A stretch of DNA of 64,000 bases, from positions 1,657,001-1,721,000 of the forward strand of contig NC_087106.1 of the NCBI RefSeq assembly GCF_963855985.1, given 5' to 3'. Of the stretch, positions 22,556 to 32,913 are shown in pieces; positions within the stretch are counted from its first letter, which is position 1, and the number at the start of each line of letters is the position of its first letter. The stretch is from Ostrinia nubilalis (lineage: Eukaryota > Arthropoda > Insecta > Lepidoptera > Crambidae). The notes beneath the pieces were generated by a model, which made no database searches, was not told the origin of the DNA, and was given only the letters and a program-made list of their open reading frames with translations. Made by a program: the position numbers and the translations under genes.

Positions 22556-22819
22556 CAGGGTGTTTGGTAAATGGGTATATGAGCCGACACTAGCCCATGT
22601 TAACATGGGCATATAAATGGTATGGTGAAGTCAGAAAATTGATATCTTCATTTTAACTATTTTAATTTTTATACAAATCGGAATTTATAAAATTTATTTT
22701 GTATGAAAATTTAAAAAAATAAAATGATGATATCAAATTTCTGACTTCACCATATCATTTATATGCCCATGTTAACATGGGCTAGTGTCGGCTCATATAC
22801 CCATTTACCAAACACCCTG
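22556..22819. mobile_element. Mariner-type foldback MITE
   Basis: CAGGGTGTTTGGTAAATGGG at the left and its reverse complement ending ACACCCTG at the right. Near-perfect arms of about 85 bases include a palindromic GCCCATGTTAACATGGGC, and TA flanks both ends. CAGGGTGT termini and TA duplications are typical of insect mariner-derived MITEs. Confidence 0.9.
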
Positions 22820-23462
22820 TAGAATATAACTGCCAAAGTAAACACGGTTTAAAGAGGCGTGGCGTCACCCGACCTTCCGGAAGTTCCGCGCCGGCTAAAA
22901 GAATTTCAAGATTACGTCACCCGACCTGTAGATCCTCGGGAGCTTGAGCGATTGGAAAAACATTTTATGATCAGTTACTCGTAGTAGCGATTATTTAGAG
23001 CTTGGATAATAAATTATAGTTGTTGCAATTCACAGAGCTTTGCATGTGGTTAATTACATTAATCAGAACACGCATCAATTTTGTTCAGTCTTTTTGTTTA
23101 TTAATAAATAAAAATATCATAGTAAAATTGCATACATATTTGTTTGTATTGGTCTGGGTGTTTTCTTTCCATAATTTATGTATAACGTATGTACGGGGCT
23201 CTGTATCAAAAATCACTATGAGCAATAAGCATCACACACGGTTACCTGGAGTGCATTACCGCAGCAAAAAGCTTGCCATCTTAAATGAACGGTATAATAT
23301 CGAGGTTTCGTCAGTACAGTTGCGAACAAAGGTGTTTGTGTAGTGTAGTTGAGTTGAGAGGTCAGATTATTGAAGTAATAAAACGAACATTTTATTTTTT
23401 AAATACATTTTAAAAATAATTTACATTACAGATAACAATGAGAGGATGACATTGCAAGGTGG

Positions 23463-24113
23463 TGCCAGTCAAGTCTTAAATCCGTTGATATTTGCTGCAT
23501 CTGGCATGTTTTTGGCTAAAAGATTCTTCTATCTTGCAGTTTAGACTTTTATTACAGACCTCAGACAGTATTTTTGGAAAACTTTTACGCATGGTGGAGG
23601 AAGGGACGCTCTAGAGACTCAAGTCTACAAGGAGTCAGTTTTATGAACTCCAGTTTTAAATCCGTTGACATCTGCTGCATCTGCCATCTTTTTGGTTAGA
23701 AGATTCTTCCATCTTGCAGCGTAGACCTTTAGCTACAGACCTTAGACAGTATTTTTGTGAAAATTCTTACGCATGGTGGAGGAAGGGACGCTCTAGACAC
23801 TCAAGTCTACAAGGAGTCACATGAACTCCAGTTTTAAATCCGTTGACATCTGCTGCATCTGCCATCTTTTTGGCTAGAAGATTCTTCTATCTTGCAGCTT
23901 AGACCTTTAGCTACAGACCTTAGACAGTATTTTTGTGAAAATTCTTACGCATGGTGGAGGAAGGGACGCTCTAGAGACTCAAGTCTACAAGGAGTCATAT
24001 GAACTCCAGTTTTAAATCCGTTGACATCTGATGCATCTGCCATCTTTTTGGCTAGAAGATTCTTCTATCTTACAGCTTAGACCTTTAGCTACAGACCTTA
24101 GACAGTATTTTTT
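23463..24113. repeat. Tandem array, about 178-180-bp unit, 3.6 copies
   Basis: The word TCCGTTGA recurs at about 23481, 23661, 23839 and 24017, spacings of 180, 178 and 178. Units 2-4 are nearly identical and unit 1 is more diverged. Each unit includes ACGCATGGTGGAGGAAGGG and CTACAAGGAGTCA. It has no dyad structure and no spacer pattern. It is either a young minisatellite or a satellite monomer cluster. Confidence 0.85.
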
Positions 24114-24121
24114 ATTATTTA

Positions 24122-24316
24122 CTAGCTGACCCGGCGAACTTTGTTCCGCCTTAATGGCAATAAATAAGCAGACTTTTTTTATTTCGAACGGGATAAAAAG
24201 TATCCTTTGTCCTTCTCCTGGCTCTAAACTACCTCCCTGACAATTTTCAGCTAAATCGGTTCAGCCGTTCTTGAGTTATAAATGGAGTAACTAACACGAC
24301 TTTCTTTTATATTATA
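24122..24316 (-). mobile_element. Non-autonomous Helitron, tandem copy 1
   Basis: On the minus strand it ends GCCGGGTCAGCTAG followed by T, the Helitron CTRR|T terminus. It is nearly identical to the next copy but lacks that copy's TC-start end, because the two are joined head to tail. Confidence 0.75.
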
Positions 24317-24517
24317 CTAGCTGACCCGGCGAACTTTGTTCCGCCCTAATGGCAATAAATAAGCAGACTTTTTTTATTTCGAACGGGATAAAAAGTATCC
24401 TATGTCCTTCTCCTGGCTCTAAACTACCTCCCTGACAATTTTCAGCTAAATCGGTTCAGCCGTTCTTGAGTTATAAGTGGTGTAACTAACACGACTTCTA
24501 TCTTTTATATATATAGA
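24317..24517 (-). mobile_element. Non-autonomous Helitron, tandem copy 2
   Basis: On the minus strand it runs from TCTATATATATAAAAG to GGTCAGCTAG|T, with no terminal inverted repeats and no target duplication, as expected of Helitrons. The unit length is about 195-200 bp. Confidence 0.75.
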
Positions 24518-25589
24518 TAGATTTGTGTCAGTGTGCTCTTCTAAAGAGTGTAAGACGATTGTATGTAGGTACTATTAAAATGTAATTTTAACTCATTGGT
24601 TTTGTCTCATATTTGAGGAATGTACTATGTATCATGAGTAGAGTCTTCGTTTAAAAGGATGCGAATGATTTACAATAGGTAGACAAAATTGATAATTTTT
24701 AATTATCAAAAATTTAAGCTTTCTCCAGTAACACTGATATTATTATACTGTGACTCATCAAAGTCATCATTGTCAAAAATATTGACAAATCGCGAACTGT
24801 CACGTCCAAAAAACTGACACGCGTCCGTCCTCCGTAAGCGCCACCGCGCGACTGATTGAGATTGTCCAAGCCGTTATGGACGATTTTTTCCACATTTTTA
24901 ACATAGTAACTAAATAAGACGCAATATAAAAATTTCATCCGTTAAAAGCCCTCAAGTTATTTCTGAACTTTAGTTTAGTAAAAGATTTAGAATCTCAAAT
25001 CGCTTATTTTAAAAATAAAACCATAAATAGAAAACGAATAGAGGTAACTTTGGGAATTTATTCTATCGAGTCAACTTCATCAAATCGTGTTTCCATCCGT
25101 TAATAGCCCTAGAAAATATCCTCAACTATGCCCAATAAAAATCTTAGCCTTTAATTTTACTATTTAGTACCTCAAAAATGAAAAATGAAAACCTCATTTT
25201 CGCCATTTTCTCTGCTACCCGGCCTTAAGTGGCTAGATTTTGTTTCTCCCAGCGCGTAGTACCTATTAACATGACGTAACTTCGTACATACTCACGAGTG
25301 ATATTTTTTGGTAACGTAGGTTTAGTGTAACCTAACCTTTATGTGTGTGAACGTTGAATGAACGCGCGCGGCCATTGTTCGTACTCGTATGAATGAAATG
25401 AGTAAAGAAAGAGAGAGAGGCAGTGAGTGAAGACAGGATGGTTGTAAAAATAATATCTTTTTTTTGTTAGGAAAAGTAAAAACAAAAACTAGCCTGAATT
25501 TTTTTTTAAAAACACTTGGGTTGTATTTGTATGATTTTATTAGATGCGTTGGTAAAGTATGATCAGTATAAAAAATAACACCTTATATA

Positions 25590-26226
25590 GTAATAGATAA
25601 ATCTATTATGCTTTCGGCAACTTTTCAAGCTGCAAGTTTTCATCCCAGTTTTTCATTCTGCGTTGTTGAGTTGAGGAGCGCGTCTTTTACTTCGTCGACT
25701 TCTCTTGTTTTGCTGGTAGGTACATTTCAAGTCTACTTTGCCTTATTTATTTCTCAGAACAATCCGAATGTCTAAAACTAATAAAAAATCAATTTGGTGT
25801 TCCACAAAACGAGTAAATTGGCCCACCTGGCCGTTACTGTAATAAATTCCTCAATGGCGATAGATTTCAATTTATTTTACTGCTGTGACGAAGGTTTGGT
25901 AGACAGATTGCTTTCGCCATTCTCTTTTTACTATGTAGATTGACGCTTTTCAAATTATTGCCCTAAAATATTGCATGTTTTACTGTCTACAACAGATGGG
26001 TTGACGTTTTTAAATTATTACTCTAAACTAAAATATTGCATGTTCTTTGTATGTCAGCATTTAGGTACGTCTTGAAAAGACCGTGCGGTTTCCTATAAAT
26101 TTTATTCGCGCGACTCGGTAATTTGATGATCTACTAACGGTGTCTCCTATCAGATAGAAGTTTAGATCTTAAAGAAAATTTTAAAACAGACAGAAAACAA
26201 ATTGTCATCTCTTCTAGTGATAATGA
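25590..26226. other. No recognised feature
   Basis: AT-rich DNA after the end of foldback K. Nothing recognised. Confidence 0.5.
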
Positions 26227-26344
26227 GGCTGGGTTGCACCACCTTATTTTAACCGTAACCATAACAATAACTGATGCTTTTTGTATGGAGTTTGATAGAT
26301 TTTTGACGTTTGTCAAAGTTAAAGTAAGATGGTCCAACTCAACC
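26227..26344. mobile_element. MITE family F, copy 2
   Basis: GGCTGGGTTGCACCACC at the left and GGTCCAACTCAACC at the right with the family's middle TTTTTTGTATGGAGTTTG-like block. TAA follows the right end and TGA precedes the left. Confidence 0.8.
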
Positions 26345-26857
26345 TAAGATTGGCATGAAGTTTATAGGAGCTTGATTAATGACTATTTCAATTAATATAA
26401 TTATGAAACAGGGCTTTATATTTCTAAATTGCATATTGTGAATTTATATTTATTTTTTATAGGAACTAGAAGCGATAAAGAAGTTTGGAACTTGTATTTG
26501 TACTGCTTGACCACGATATTTCAAAAATATATTTTTTTGCATAGGCGATACATCCAAAATACTCTAAATGGAAAAATATATTCGTTTTATTGTGTGTAAG
26601 CCACTGATATTCACCAATAAAAAACCGTATAAAACATGCCTATTTGTTCTACAGATCCCCATGGACACAACATCATAATTGCATCCTTATCCCGAAACAA
26701 TTTAAAGCATATTGTCCTCCATAAAGAACTTCGGTATTAAATTAAAGCAAATAACTATATGAGAGGAGATTCATAGTGCGGCCATTGTCCAGGCCATTGT
26801 GTGGAGTATATTGTCAAAGCAGTAATGTTTCAGCTTTTATAGGACGATATATTTTGT

Positions 26858-27236
26858 CAGGGACCGAAAATAACCGAAACTATCGGATATCCGAAATAAA
26901 AAAATATCCGTAACCATAACCGTAACCGATTCAAAAGTTTCGGATAAAGGCGGAGTCTAAGATAAATATTAATATTTGTTACTTATCTGGCACCATTTTG
27001 AAATACCCGCCTGTCTTACCTTTATCATAGTTAGTAGTGGCTATGTGGGTCGCGCAGCATCTAGCTATTTGAATTTCACCTTTTTAAAATTCTAATATCC
27101 GTAACCGAAATTATCCGAAACTTTCGGATAATCCGAAATTAAATACTATCCGTAACCGTAACCGAAACCGGTATAATATTATTCTAATATCCGTAACCGT
27201 ATCCATAACCGAAACTTTATATCCATAACATCCCTA
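26858..27236. mobile_element. Non-autonomous hAT element rich in CCGTAAC motifs
   Basis: Starts CAGGGACCG and ends CATCCCTA, flanked by the perfect 8-bp duplication TATTTTGT (26850-26857 and 27237-27244), which defines a hAT insertion. Both subterminal regions carry many ATCCGTAACCG/CCGAAAC motifs, which may bind the transposase. Confidence 0.88.
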
Positions 27237-27568
27237 TATTTTGTCTAGCATGGAGAAATAGTAGTTTGTGATGTCATAGAGTCGAGGGCTGCAATTTTGT
27301 AAACTTAATGCAATGGCGATGGGGAGGGAATTCTGTTTTGTTGACTTTGGTGGGGTTATAAAAAGATAGGGATAGATTTATGGTTTTAAGGCGCAGTGAA
27401 TTAGAGAGTGTATTTTTATTCCACTTCGGAAGTTAGTAGAGAAGATGAACTAAATGTTTTAGACTAACAATATCTACATAAATGCCTATTTCTTCAGCAT
27501 ACTTGGTAATCGAAACCGTGTGATAGATTTTATCATAAGATGTGGCGATTCAATCCTTATTGTAGGAA
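27237..27568. other. No recognised feature
   Basis: AT-rich DNA between the hAT element and a Helitron. Confidence 0.5.
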
Positions 27569-27764
27569 TCTAAATAATATAAAAGCGAAAGGTCATTGAC
27601 AGATTGACTGACTCACTCACTCATCACGAAACTATAAGTGCCAGGAGTCTCAAATTTCGCTTCCTTTTAGAAAGTAGGTGCTAACTAAGACGGGATATTG
27701 CAAAATTCAACCGCTAAATGGGTGAAACGGGATCCACGCGTACGAAGTTGCGGGCGGCCGCTAG
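27569..27764 (+). mobile_element. Non-autonomous Helitron
   Basis: Begins TCTAAATAATATAAAAGCG and ends GCGGGCGGCCGCTAG followed by T. The TC start, CTAG|T end and a GC-rich hairpin just before the end fit lepidopteran Helitrons. No coding capacity. Confidence 0.75.
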
Positions 27765-28332
27765 TTACTTAAAATACAAATAACTCGTGGGACCCCAAGT
27801 GTTTGCAAGAGACCGCGGTCAAGATTTCTATTGTGTCTCCATTCGTTGGTACTTGAAAGGATAATGGTATGGTGACTGCGAAAAAGATAGGAGAGGAAGT
27901 AAAAAAACAAATAATATTCGTACAGAGCATCTTATTTATCTAGAAAGAAGGCAGAAACCTCTACAAAAGAATCTAAAATTGAACTTTTCGAACAAACAAA
28001 ACGCATTCGGCCTTGATTCAAAATTTTTTTTTTCATCAAATATTTTTTGGTTCTTCGTTAGAAAAGTGAAAATATATCTGGATGGCTCGGCTGATCGCCT
28101 CCCGGGGTATTCCCGGAGTATTCCCGAATATCCAGGCGTAATGAGGGAATCAAAGGGAGGAGAGTCATTCGCGCGCGAAATGAGACGGAATCCAAAAATG
28201 ACAGACGTTTTACTGAATGGGCCGCGACGTTTTGTTAGCGGGACACACGGGTGGGAAGGATGGAAAGCAAAACTGGAATGAACTGGAATTTATTCGCTGC
28301 TTCTGTCTTTCCCGAGCATTATACTTAATTAG
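27765..28332. other. No supported gene
   Basis: A 100-codon frame (27979-28281) has no ATG start and no recognisable domain. It is left uncalled. Confidence 0.5.
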
Positions 28333-28468
28333 TGGGCGGGGCACATAGCTCGGAGAGCTGATGGCCGCTGGGGCAGGAAAGTTCTTGAGTGGCGACCACG
28401 AGCCGGAAGACGTAGTGTGGGCAGGCCTCCCACTAGGTGGACCGACGATCTGGTGAAGGTCGCGGGAG
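28333..28468 (+). mobile_element. RTE-type LINE fragment (coding part only)
   Basis: Translates as WAGHIARRADGRWGRKVLEW and on to GRPPTRWTDDLVKVAG, the C-terminal region of an RTE-type polyprotein. It lacks the 3' tail and has no visible target duplication, so it is a broken remnant. Confidence 0.8.
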
Positions 28469-28698
28469 GTGCATGTGTACCATGCTAGACTGCATCTAAC
28501 TTAACATTAGCTGTGATTGCAATCAAATACCTGCTTTGTGCTTTTTTGACGGCAGTAACAAAAATCAGTTTATGCTTCTTTGTATAAACCACTGGCTTTA
28601 ATTTGGCATAATATTATGAAAACACAGCTTGACACTTTAAACAGTATTTTGGATGTCCGTAATTTTAATTGTAATTAATTGTGCCAGTTAACTAATGT

Positions 28699-28872
28699 TC
28701 AGACGCAAACGCAGCGTTGGACGTCCACCCACAAGGTGGGCCAACGACATCATAAAGGTAGCAGGGAAGCGCTGGACGCAGGCCGCTACCAATCGATCAA
28801 CATGGAAAGCATTGGGGGAGGCCTATGTTCAGCAGTGCACGTCCTATGGCTGAAATGATGACGATGATGATG
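28699..28872 (+). mobile_element. RTE-type 3' end (variant family) with GAT-repeat tail
   Basis: Encodes the decayed end of the variant RTE family (GRPPTRWANDIIKVAGKRW-like) and finishes in GATGATGATG. It is bounded by the 9-bp duplication AACTAATGT (28690-28698 and 28873-28881). Confidence 0.85.
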
Positions 28873-29473
28873 AACTAATGTGCGCCGTCCAGTAAATACC
28901 TTAATATTTCTACGGTTCAATTTATTATTTATACAAGTGTCAAAAGCAAATAAAAGCCCAATTTCAATAAATGCATGACACTTATGGCCCCGTTTAAAGA
29001 TCACGTGTTTGCTGTGCTGCTAAATTTGATCGTTTTGCTACATACTTTTATTATTGTGACAGCACCGTGTACGCAGCGCGTTCCAATTGCATTTGAAACG
29101 TGGGTTGTGGACGCCTGAAAAAAACGCGGTGTGCATGAGACCTTATAACTTTTGAGGCTTAATAATATCACATTTATTCGCGGTCCACAACAGCTGTGTG
29201 TAGCTGATATCAAAGTCGTACGAAATTTGAGATGATAGGAAAATGGGGCTTTACGATCAAAACCAGGGCACGCCTGCAAAACAAAATGCTAGGTATACAT
29301 ATTGTTTTAAAGCTTATAGGTTTTACGCAAAACTCTTCGTAAGCTTTCACAGAAATGAAGAAATTCAAAATGCTTCTTGCTTTCAAATATGAAATTGAAA
29401 CAGCCTAGCTTACACCTGTACATCAAATTCAAAGTATTTATTACTTTATCATGTAGGCCTTTTCAGAGCACAT
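28873..29473. other. No supported gene
   Basis: A 92-codon minus-strand frame (29001-29279) shows no domain. The rest is AT-rich. Confidence 0.5.
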
Positions 29474-29585
29474 ACGCCCGTATTCACAAACATTACTATG
29501 AGGTCTCACAGTGCGCGAGGACGCACAGGGTGACACACGAACCAATCACAGAGCTCTATTCAACACTGTGCTTGGATACGGGCGT
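29474..29585 (+). mobile_element. MITE family A, copy 4 (internally deleted)
   Basis: Left terminal repeat intact; the right half is deleted so that only GGATACGGGCGT remains. About 35 bp shorter than full length. Confidence 0.8.
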
Positions 29586-29730
29586 TATACGTGTCCGAAT
29601 ATAGCTTGCTCTACCACCACTTCGGGACAACATATGGGCTGGTGCTGAGAAGAAGTGGCGGAAGAAACTCAGTCACCTTTGCATCCAGTATGATCTTATA
29701 CTTTGGCAAAGAGGCTGACAATAGTAACTG

Positions 29731-30044
29731 ACACCCGTATTTACAAACGATGCTTGCTTCATGAAGCAGCAACGCTATGTGAAGTCTAACGCACAGCGTT
29801 GAATAGAGCTCTGATTGGTTCGTGTGTGTCACTACACCACTCAAGTATCGTCCATAAATAAGTTTTGGGACCCTATGTGTCGGCACGCGCACCGACGATC
29901 GCCAAACAGCTAGAGTACCTTCTGTACTCGCCACTCTGCCCGGTGAAGCTGGAAAAGCTCTTCAAGCTACCAGCGCGCGTCCCTTAAAAAAATGCTTACA
30001 TGCGCACTGTGAGATCTCATAGTAATATTTGTGAATACGGGTGT
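29731..30044 (-). mobile_element. MITE family A, copy 5, interrupted
   Basis: Diverged terminal repeats (ACACCCGT and ACGGGTGT). About 165 bases at roughly 29832-29998, GC-richer than the element, replace or interrupt the interior. That insert has no match elsewhere in the window that I recognise. Confidence 0.75.
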
Positions 30045-30185
30045 GAGTTTCTTACGCTGCTTCTTCTTAGAACTGAGCTATATTATTGTCTCAAAGCAGT
30101 GGTAACGTAGGACGTACAAAGGTGCTTTAAGGCATTTACAGTAAATTAATGAATATTTTAATAGAAAAACCTTTATTTGCTTTTA

Positions 30186-30537
30186 CAGTAGAATCCCGAT
30201 TATCCGGATCAATTAAAACCAGGGGTGTTCCGGATAATCGAAAATCCGGATAATCGATTTCAAAGTAAAATCAAACAATAATTAACTTTTTACGATAGAA
30301 AGAGTTTTCAATACATAATTTAGAGTATTTTAGAGTCTAAAAATCTAAATTTTAGACTATTGGATGAATCCATTTCTTTTAACAATGAACTAAGACTAAG
30401 TCCATACCGTGTTACGGTGACGGCGCCTTCAGTTTGTATGGGTCCAGACCCTAAATCGGTAATTAGAAACTGTAAAGAATGAGTCCGGATAATCGGATAT
30501 CCGGATAATCGAAGTCCGGATAATCGAGTTTCTACCG
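30186..30537. mobile_element. Pogo/Tigger-like non-autonomous element
   Basis: Left end CAGTAGAATCCCGATTATCC and right end reverse complement CGGTAGAAACTCGATTATCC, flanked by TA. Both subterminal regions repeat TCCGGATAATCGA. The CAGTxGAAxCxCGxTTATCCG end is characteristic of pogo/Tigger transposons. No transposase frame. Confidence 0.85.
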
Positions 30538-30730
30538 TAGGAGTTGTTGGTGTAGTTGTTGTTATTTTATTAAAACCTTGTTTACGCAAACTATAGATAG
30601 AATACGGCTTCGCCCGAGTTCATGGAACCAATAAATATAATTTACATTATTATATTCTTCGAATATGATAATAGTAGACAAACAAAAATACTTTTTATTT
30701 ACCCACATGAAAATATTTTAGGGTTCCTTA

Positions 30731-30930
30731 GGTACATTGAAAACCAGCGACGTGGTCTTCCTCGCCGTGGACCACGGCATATGCTAAATGGGGTCCCATT
30801 GCGATGCGACAGGGTGGCACTGCTCAGCTCATTTTCTCTTCCATTGTTTTATGTGTTACCTCTGTCTTTTTTTATTTAACTTTTTTATCTTTGAGTGATA
30901 TCCATAGCATAAATGTTTCTTTCTTTTCTT
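30731..30930 (+). mobile_element. LINE-like 3' end, family C copy 2
   Basis: Same family and orientation as 10735-10953, ending in a run of TTTCTTTCTT after an ATAAATG signal. It has about 15 bases deleted relative to copy 1 around GCGATGCGACAGGG. Confidence 0.65.
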
Positions 30931-31046
30931 TCTATTCAAAGATGCTAGCGGGACCCTTTTAAGGCATTTAATACCCAGACACTATTTTTATTGTCCTACC
31001 TATCACATAAACCGTCATAGACAGATGACTTTTTCATAGAATTTAT

Positions 31047-31304
31047 CTTCTTCTTCTTTCTTTCTTTTCAGCCAAATGACGTCCACTGCTGGACAAAGGC
31101 CTCCCCCAAGGTTTTCCACAATGAACGGTCCTGCGCTGCCCGCATCCAGGCTCTTCCCGCGACCTTTACCAGATCGTCGGTCCACCTAGTAGGAGGCCTG
31201 CCCACGCTACGTCTTCCAGCCCGTGGTCGCCACTCGAGAACTTTCCTGCCCCAACGGCCATCGTCTCTACGAGCTATGTGCCCCGCCCACTGCCACTTGA
31301 TTTA
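31047..31304 (-). mobile_element. 5'-truncated RTE-type LINE 3' end with TTC-type tail
   Basis: Minus-strand coding text matches the RTE C-terminus (WAGHIARR ... GRPPTRWTDDLVKVAG ... QQWTSFG), ending in a GAA/TTC simple tail. It is flanked by the perfect 12-bp duplication CATAGAATTTAT (31035-31046 and 31305-31316). Confidence 0.88.
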
Positions 31305-32455
31305 CATAGAATTTATACACATTCATAATCACTGCTAAACATCTATTACCATCATACCAAAATAATACTTATAAGTAAAATTCAAAATGACGGATCTATA
31401 GTTTTTATTTCAATTTAAAAACTACCAAATTTTTTAATAGAGTTGAATAAAAGTAATTGTTGCTCAATCTTTTGCACGGCACGGAACCCGTCGTGTGTTA
31501 GCCCAACTTTCACTTAGCCTATTTTTATTTTCAGTACGTTTTCTCTGAACTTCCCACTCTGTATAATCACGAAGTTTGTCAACGATCCCTGAAGAACATT
31601 TAATTTTGTCAACTGAAATCTTGGGATTCTAAATTGCGTGGGCGTTGTAAGCCTTAGGTAAAGGGTTAGGGCAAGCCGCAAATCACGCCTAACTTTATCT
31701 AGAAATTGGTACATAACAGAAAATAAGTTCAGTAGTCTCGTTGATTAAAATCAAGGAAATGGTATTCATGTAATAAATAAGAGGCTGGAAAAGATGACCG
31801 AGTTTCTTGCGACATTTCATGAGTATTTCTCAAAAAAAATGTACATTTTGAAAAAAAAAAGTGTGCTTTGAAACAGTTCAAAAGTTTTATATTTATAAAT
31901 CATCACACAAAAAAAACACACACACAATTTTGAAGTATGAATATTAATCTTTAAGATAACGAAGAATTATAGCTATAATCCTACTTATTACCAAATATTT
32001 AGATATTTTAAAAATAGTCCTTTTTTACCTTTCATACAAAAACCTGTTTGCCACCCTAGCTTTTTCATGTATTTTTGTTTCATAAAATGCGATACGTAAC
32101 TAAATTATTGTAAATTTCTTTTTATTATCGTTCTACAGTAATCGCAGTTTCTGTATCAAATTGATTTTCTATGGGGTGTCATAATGAATTGGCAATTTAA
32201 AGCAAAAAAACAAAATGAGTCGCTCTCATTTACTATTTCGTTATTTACTCTTTAGTTACGATTTATTTCTACTTTCCCATGGTTTCTGAACAATTCCGTA
32301 TTTATTTTACACGGACAACAATAGCTGCACTCTGAATGGCTGTTGGCTTGACGTCTCCGCCATTACATCTATCGCGAAAATTAGTAAAAACGTGTGTGTT
32401 TTGTGGGATTACTTTTTCGTAACAGGCAGTAAAGTCAGCGATTTTATATAGAACG

Positions 32456-32815
32456 GTAAGTCTTCATTTAACCATTTTTTGTAATACGTGTGGTACGAAC
32501 ATTTAGTAAGCTTTTATATTTGCTGTAACAAATTTTATCAAAAAAATACTTGTTTCTGATCTCATTTTGTCTAATATTTCGTTACGTTTTTTACGAATTT
32601 CGTTACGTTACGAAAAAGTACAACATAATGCTGAGTGTATACTGTTATTACCTGACTAAGCATAGTAATATTCACTACTTAATTTATTTCAAAAAATATA
32701 GAGCGTTAATAACAAAAGGATTGGATACTATCTGCTTTACAGAAGTGCCACCAGCAGAAAATTATCAAATCATTTAGATTACGTTTTTATGTGATTACTT
32801 CTTTTGTTTTTTTAG
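32456..32815 (+). other. Candidate intron in element L
   Basis: GAACG|GTAAGT at the 5' side is a strong donor. A T-rich tract followed by TTTTTTTAG| at the 3' side is a strong acceptor, and an ATG follows three bases after it (32818). Splicing is inferred from consensus only. Confidence 0.4.
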
Positions 32816-32817
32816 GA

Positions 32818-32913
32818 ATGCCGCCAAAAACCAATGCCGAAAGGCAAAAAGCTTACAGAGAACGACTCAAAATGGATAAACATGATGGAACAAAAATAAT
32901 TTTATTAAAATAG
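32818..32913 (+). CDS. Short basic reading frame, 31 residues (candidate exon or truncated transposon gene)
   Basis: Begins MPPKTNAERQKAYRERLK and stops at TAG (32911-32913). The AERQ.AYRER.K pattern resembles the basic N-termini of several insect transposon-associated and hypothetical proteins. I do not recognise a specific family. It starts right after a consensus splice acceptor, which supports it over chance. It may be the first coding exon of the autonomous parent of element L, cut short by deletion, or a captured host exon. Confidence 0.4.
   Translation: MPPKTNAERQKAYRERLKMDKHDGTKIILLK

Larger units (their letters stand above)
22287..25224. mobile_element. TTAA-flanked insertion in right arm of K
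   Basis: TTAA occurs on both sides (22283-22286 and 25225-25228), and the left arm of K near 18540-18550 shows the uninterrupted site as TTAT. Terminal similarity is weak: GGCTTGGTA versus GGCCGGGTA. TTAA duplication is typical of piggyBac-type elements, but no transposase or CCC-type ends are seen, so the class is tentative. The interior holds a mariner-type MITE, a 178-bp tandem array and two Helitrons. Confidence 0.65.
17389..25589. mobile_element. Giant foldback element K, split by three insertions
   Basis: The left terminus TATATAAGGTGTTATTTTTT has its inverted partner ending CCTTATATA at 25589. The left arm (17389 to about 20986) and right arm (about 21226 to 25589) match in reverse complement once three insertions are removed: 17661-18424, 19240-20682 and 22287-25224. 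The core is then about 3 kb, with arms near 1.4 kb and a 239-base loop (20987-21225). The left arm also lacks about 35 bases present at about 21416-21452. Open frames in the arms (such as 21353-21802 minus and 19028-19249 plus) are mirror images of each other and show no domain I can defend. The superfamily is unknown. Confidence 0.75.

Noticed and set aside
23463..24113. Possible CRISPR-like array
   Set aside because: Units are about 178 bp and contiguous, without unique spacers, in a eukaryotic transposon context. It is a tandem repeat.
27979..28281. 100-codon open frame
   Set aside because: It opens at TTG with no nearby ATG, and shows low-complexity composition and no recognised motif.
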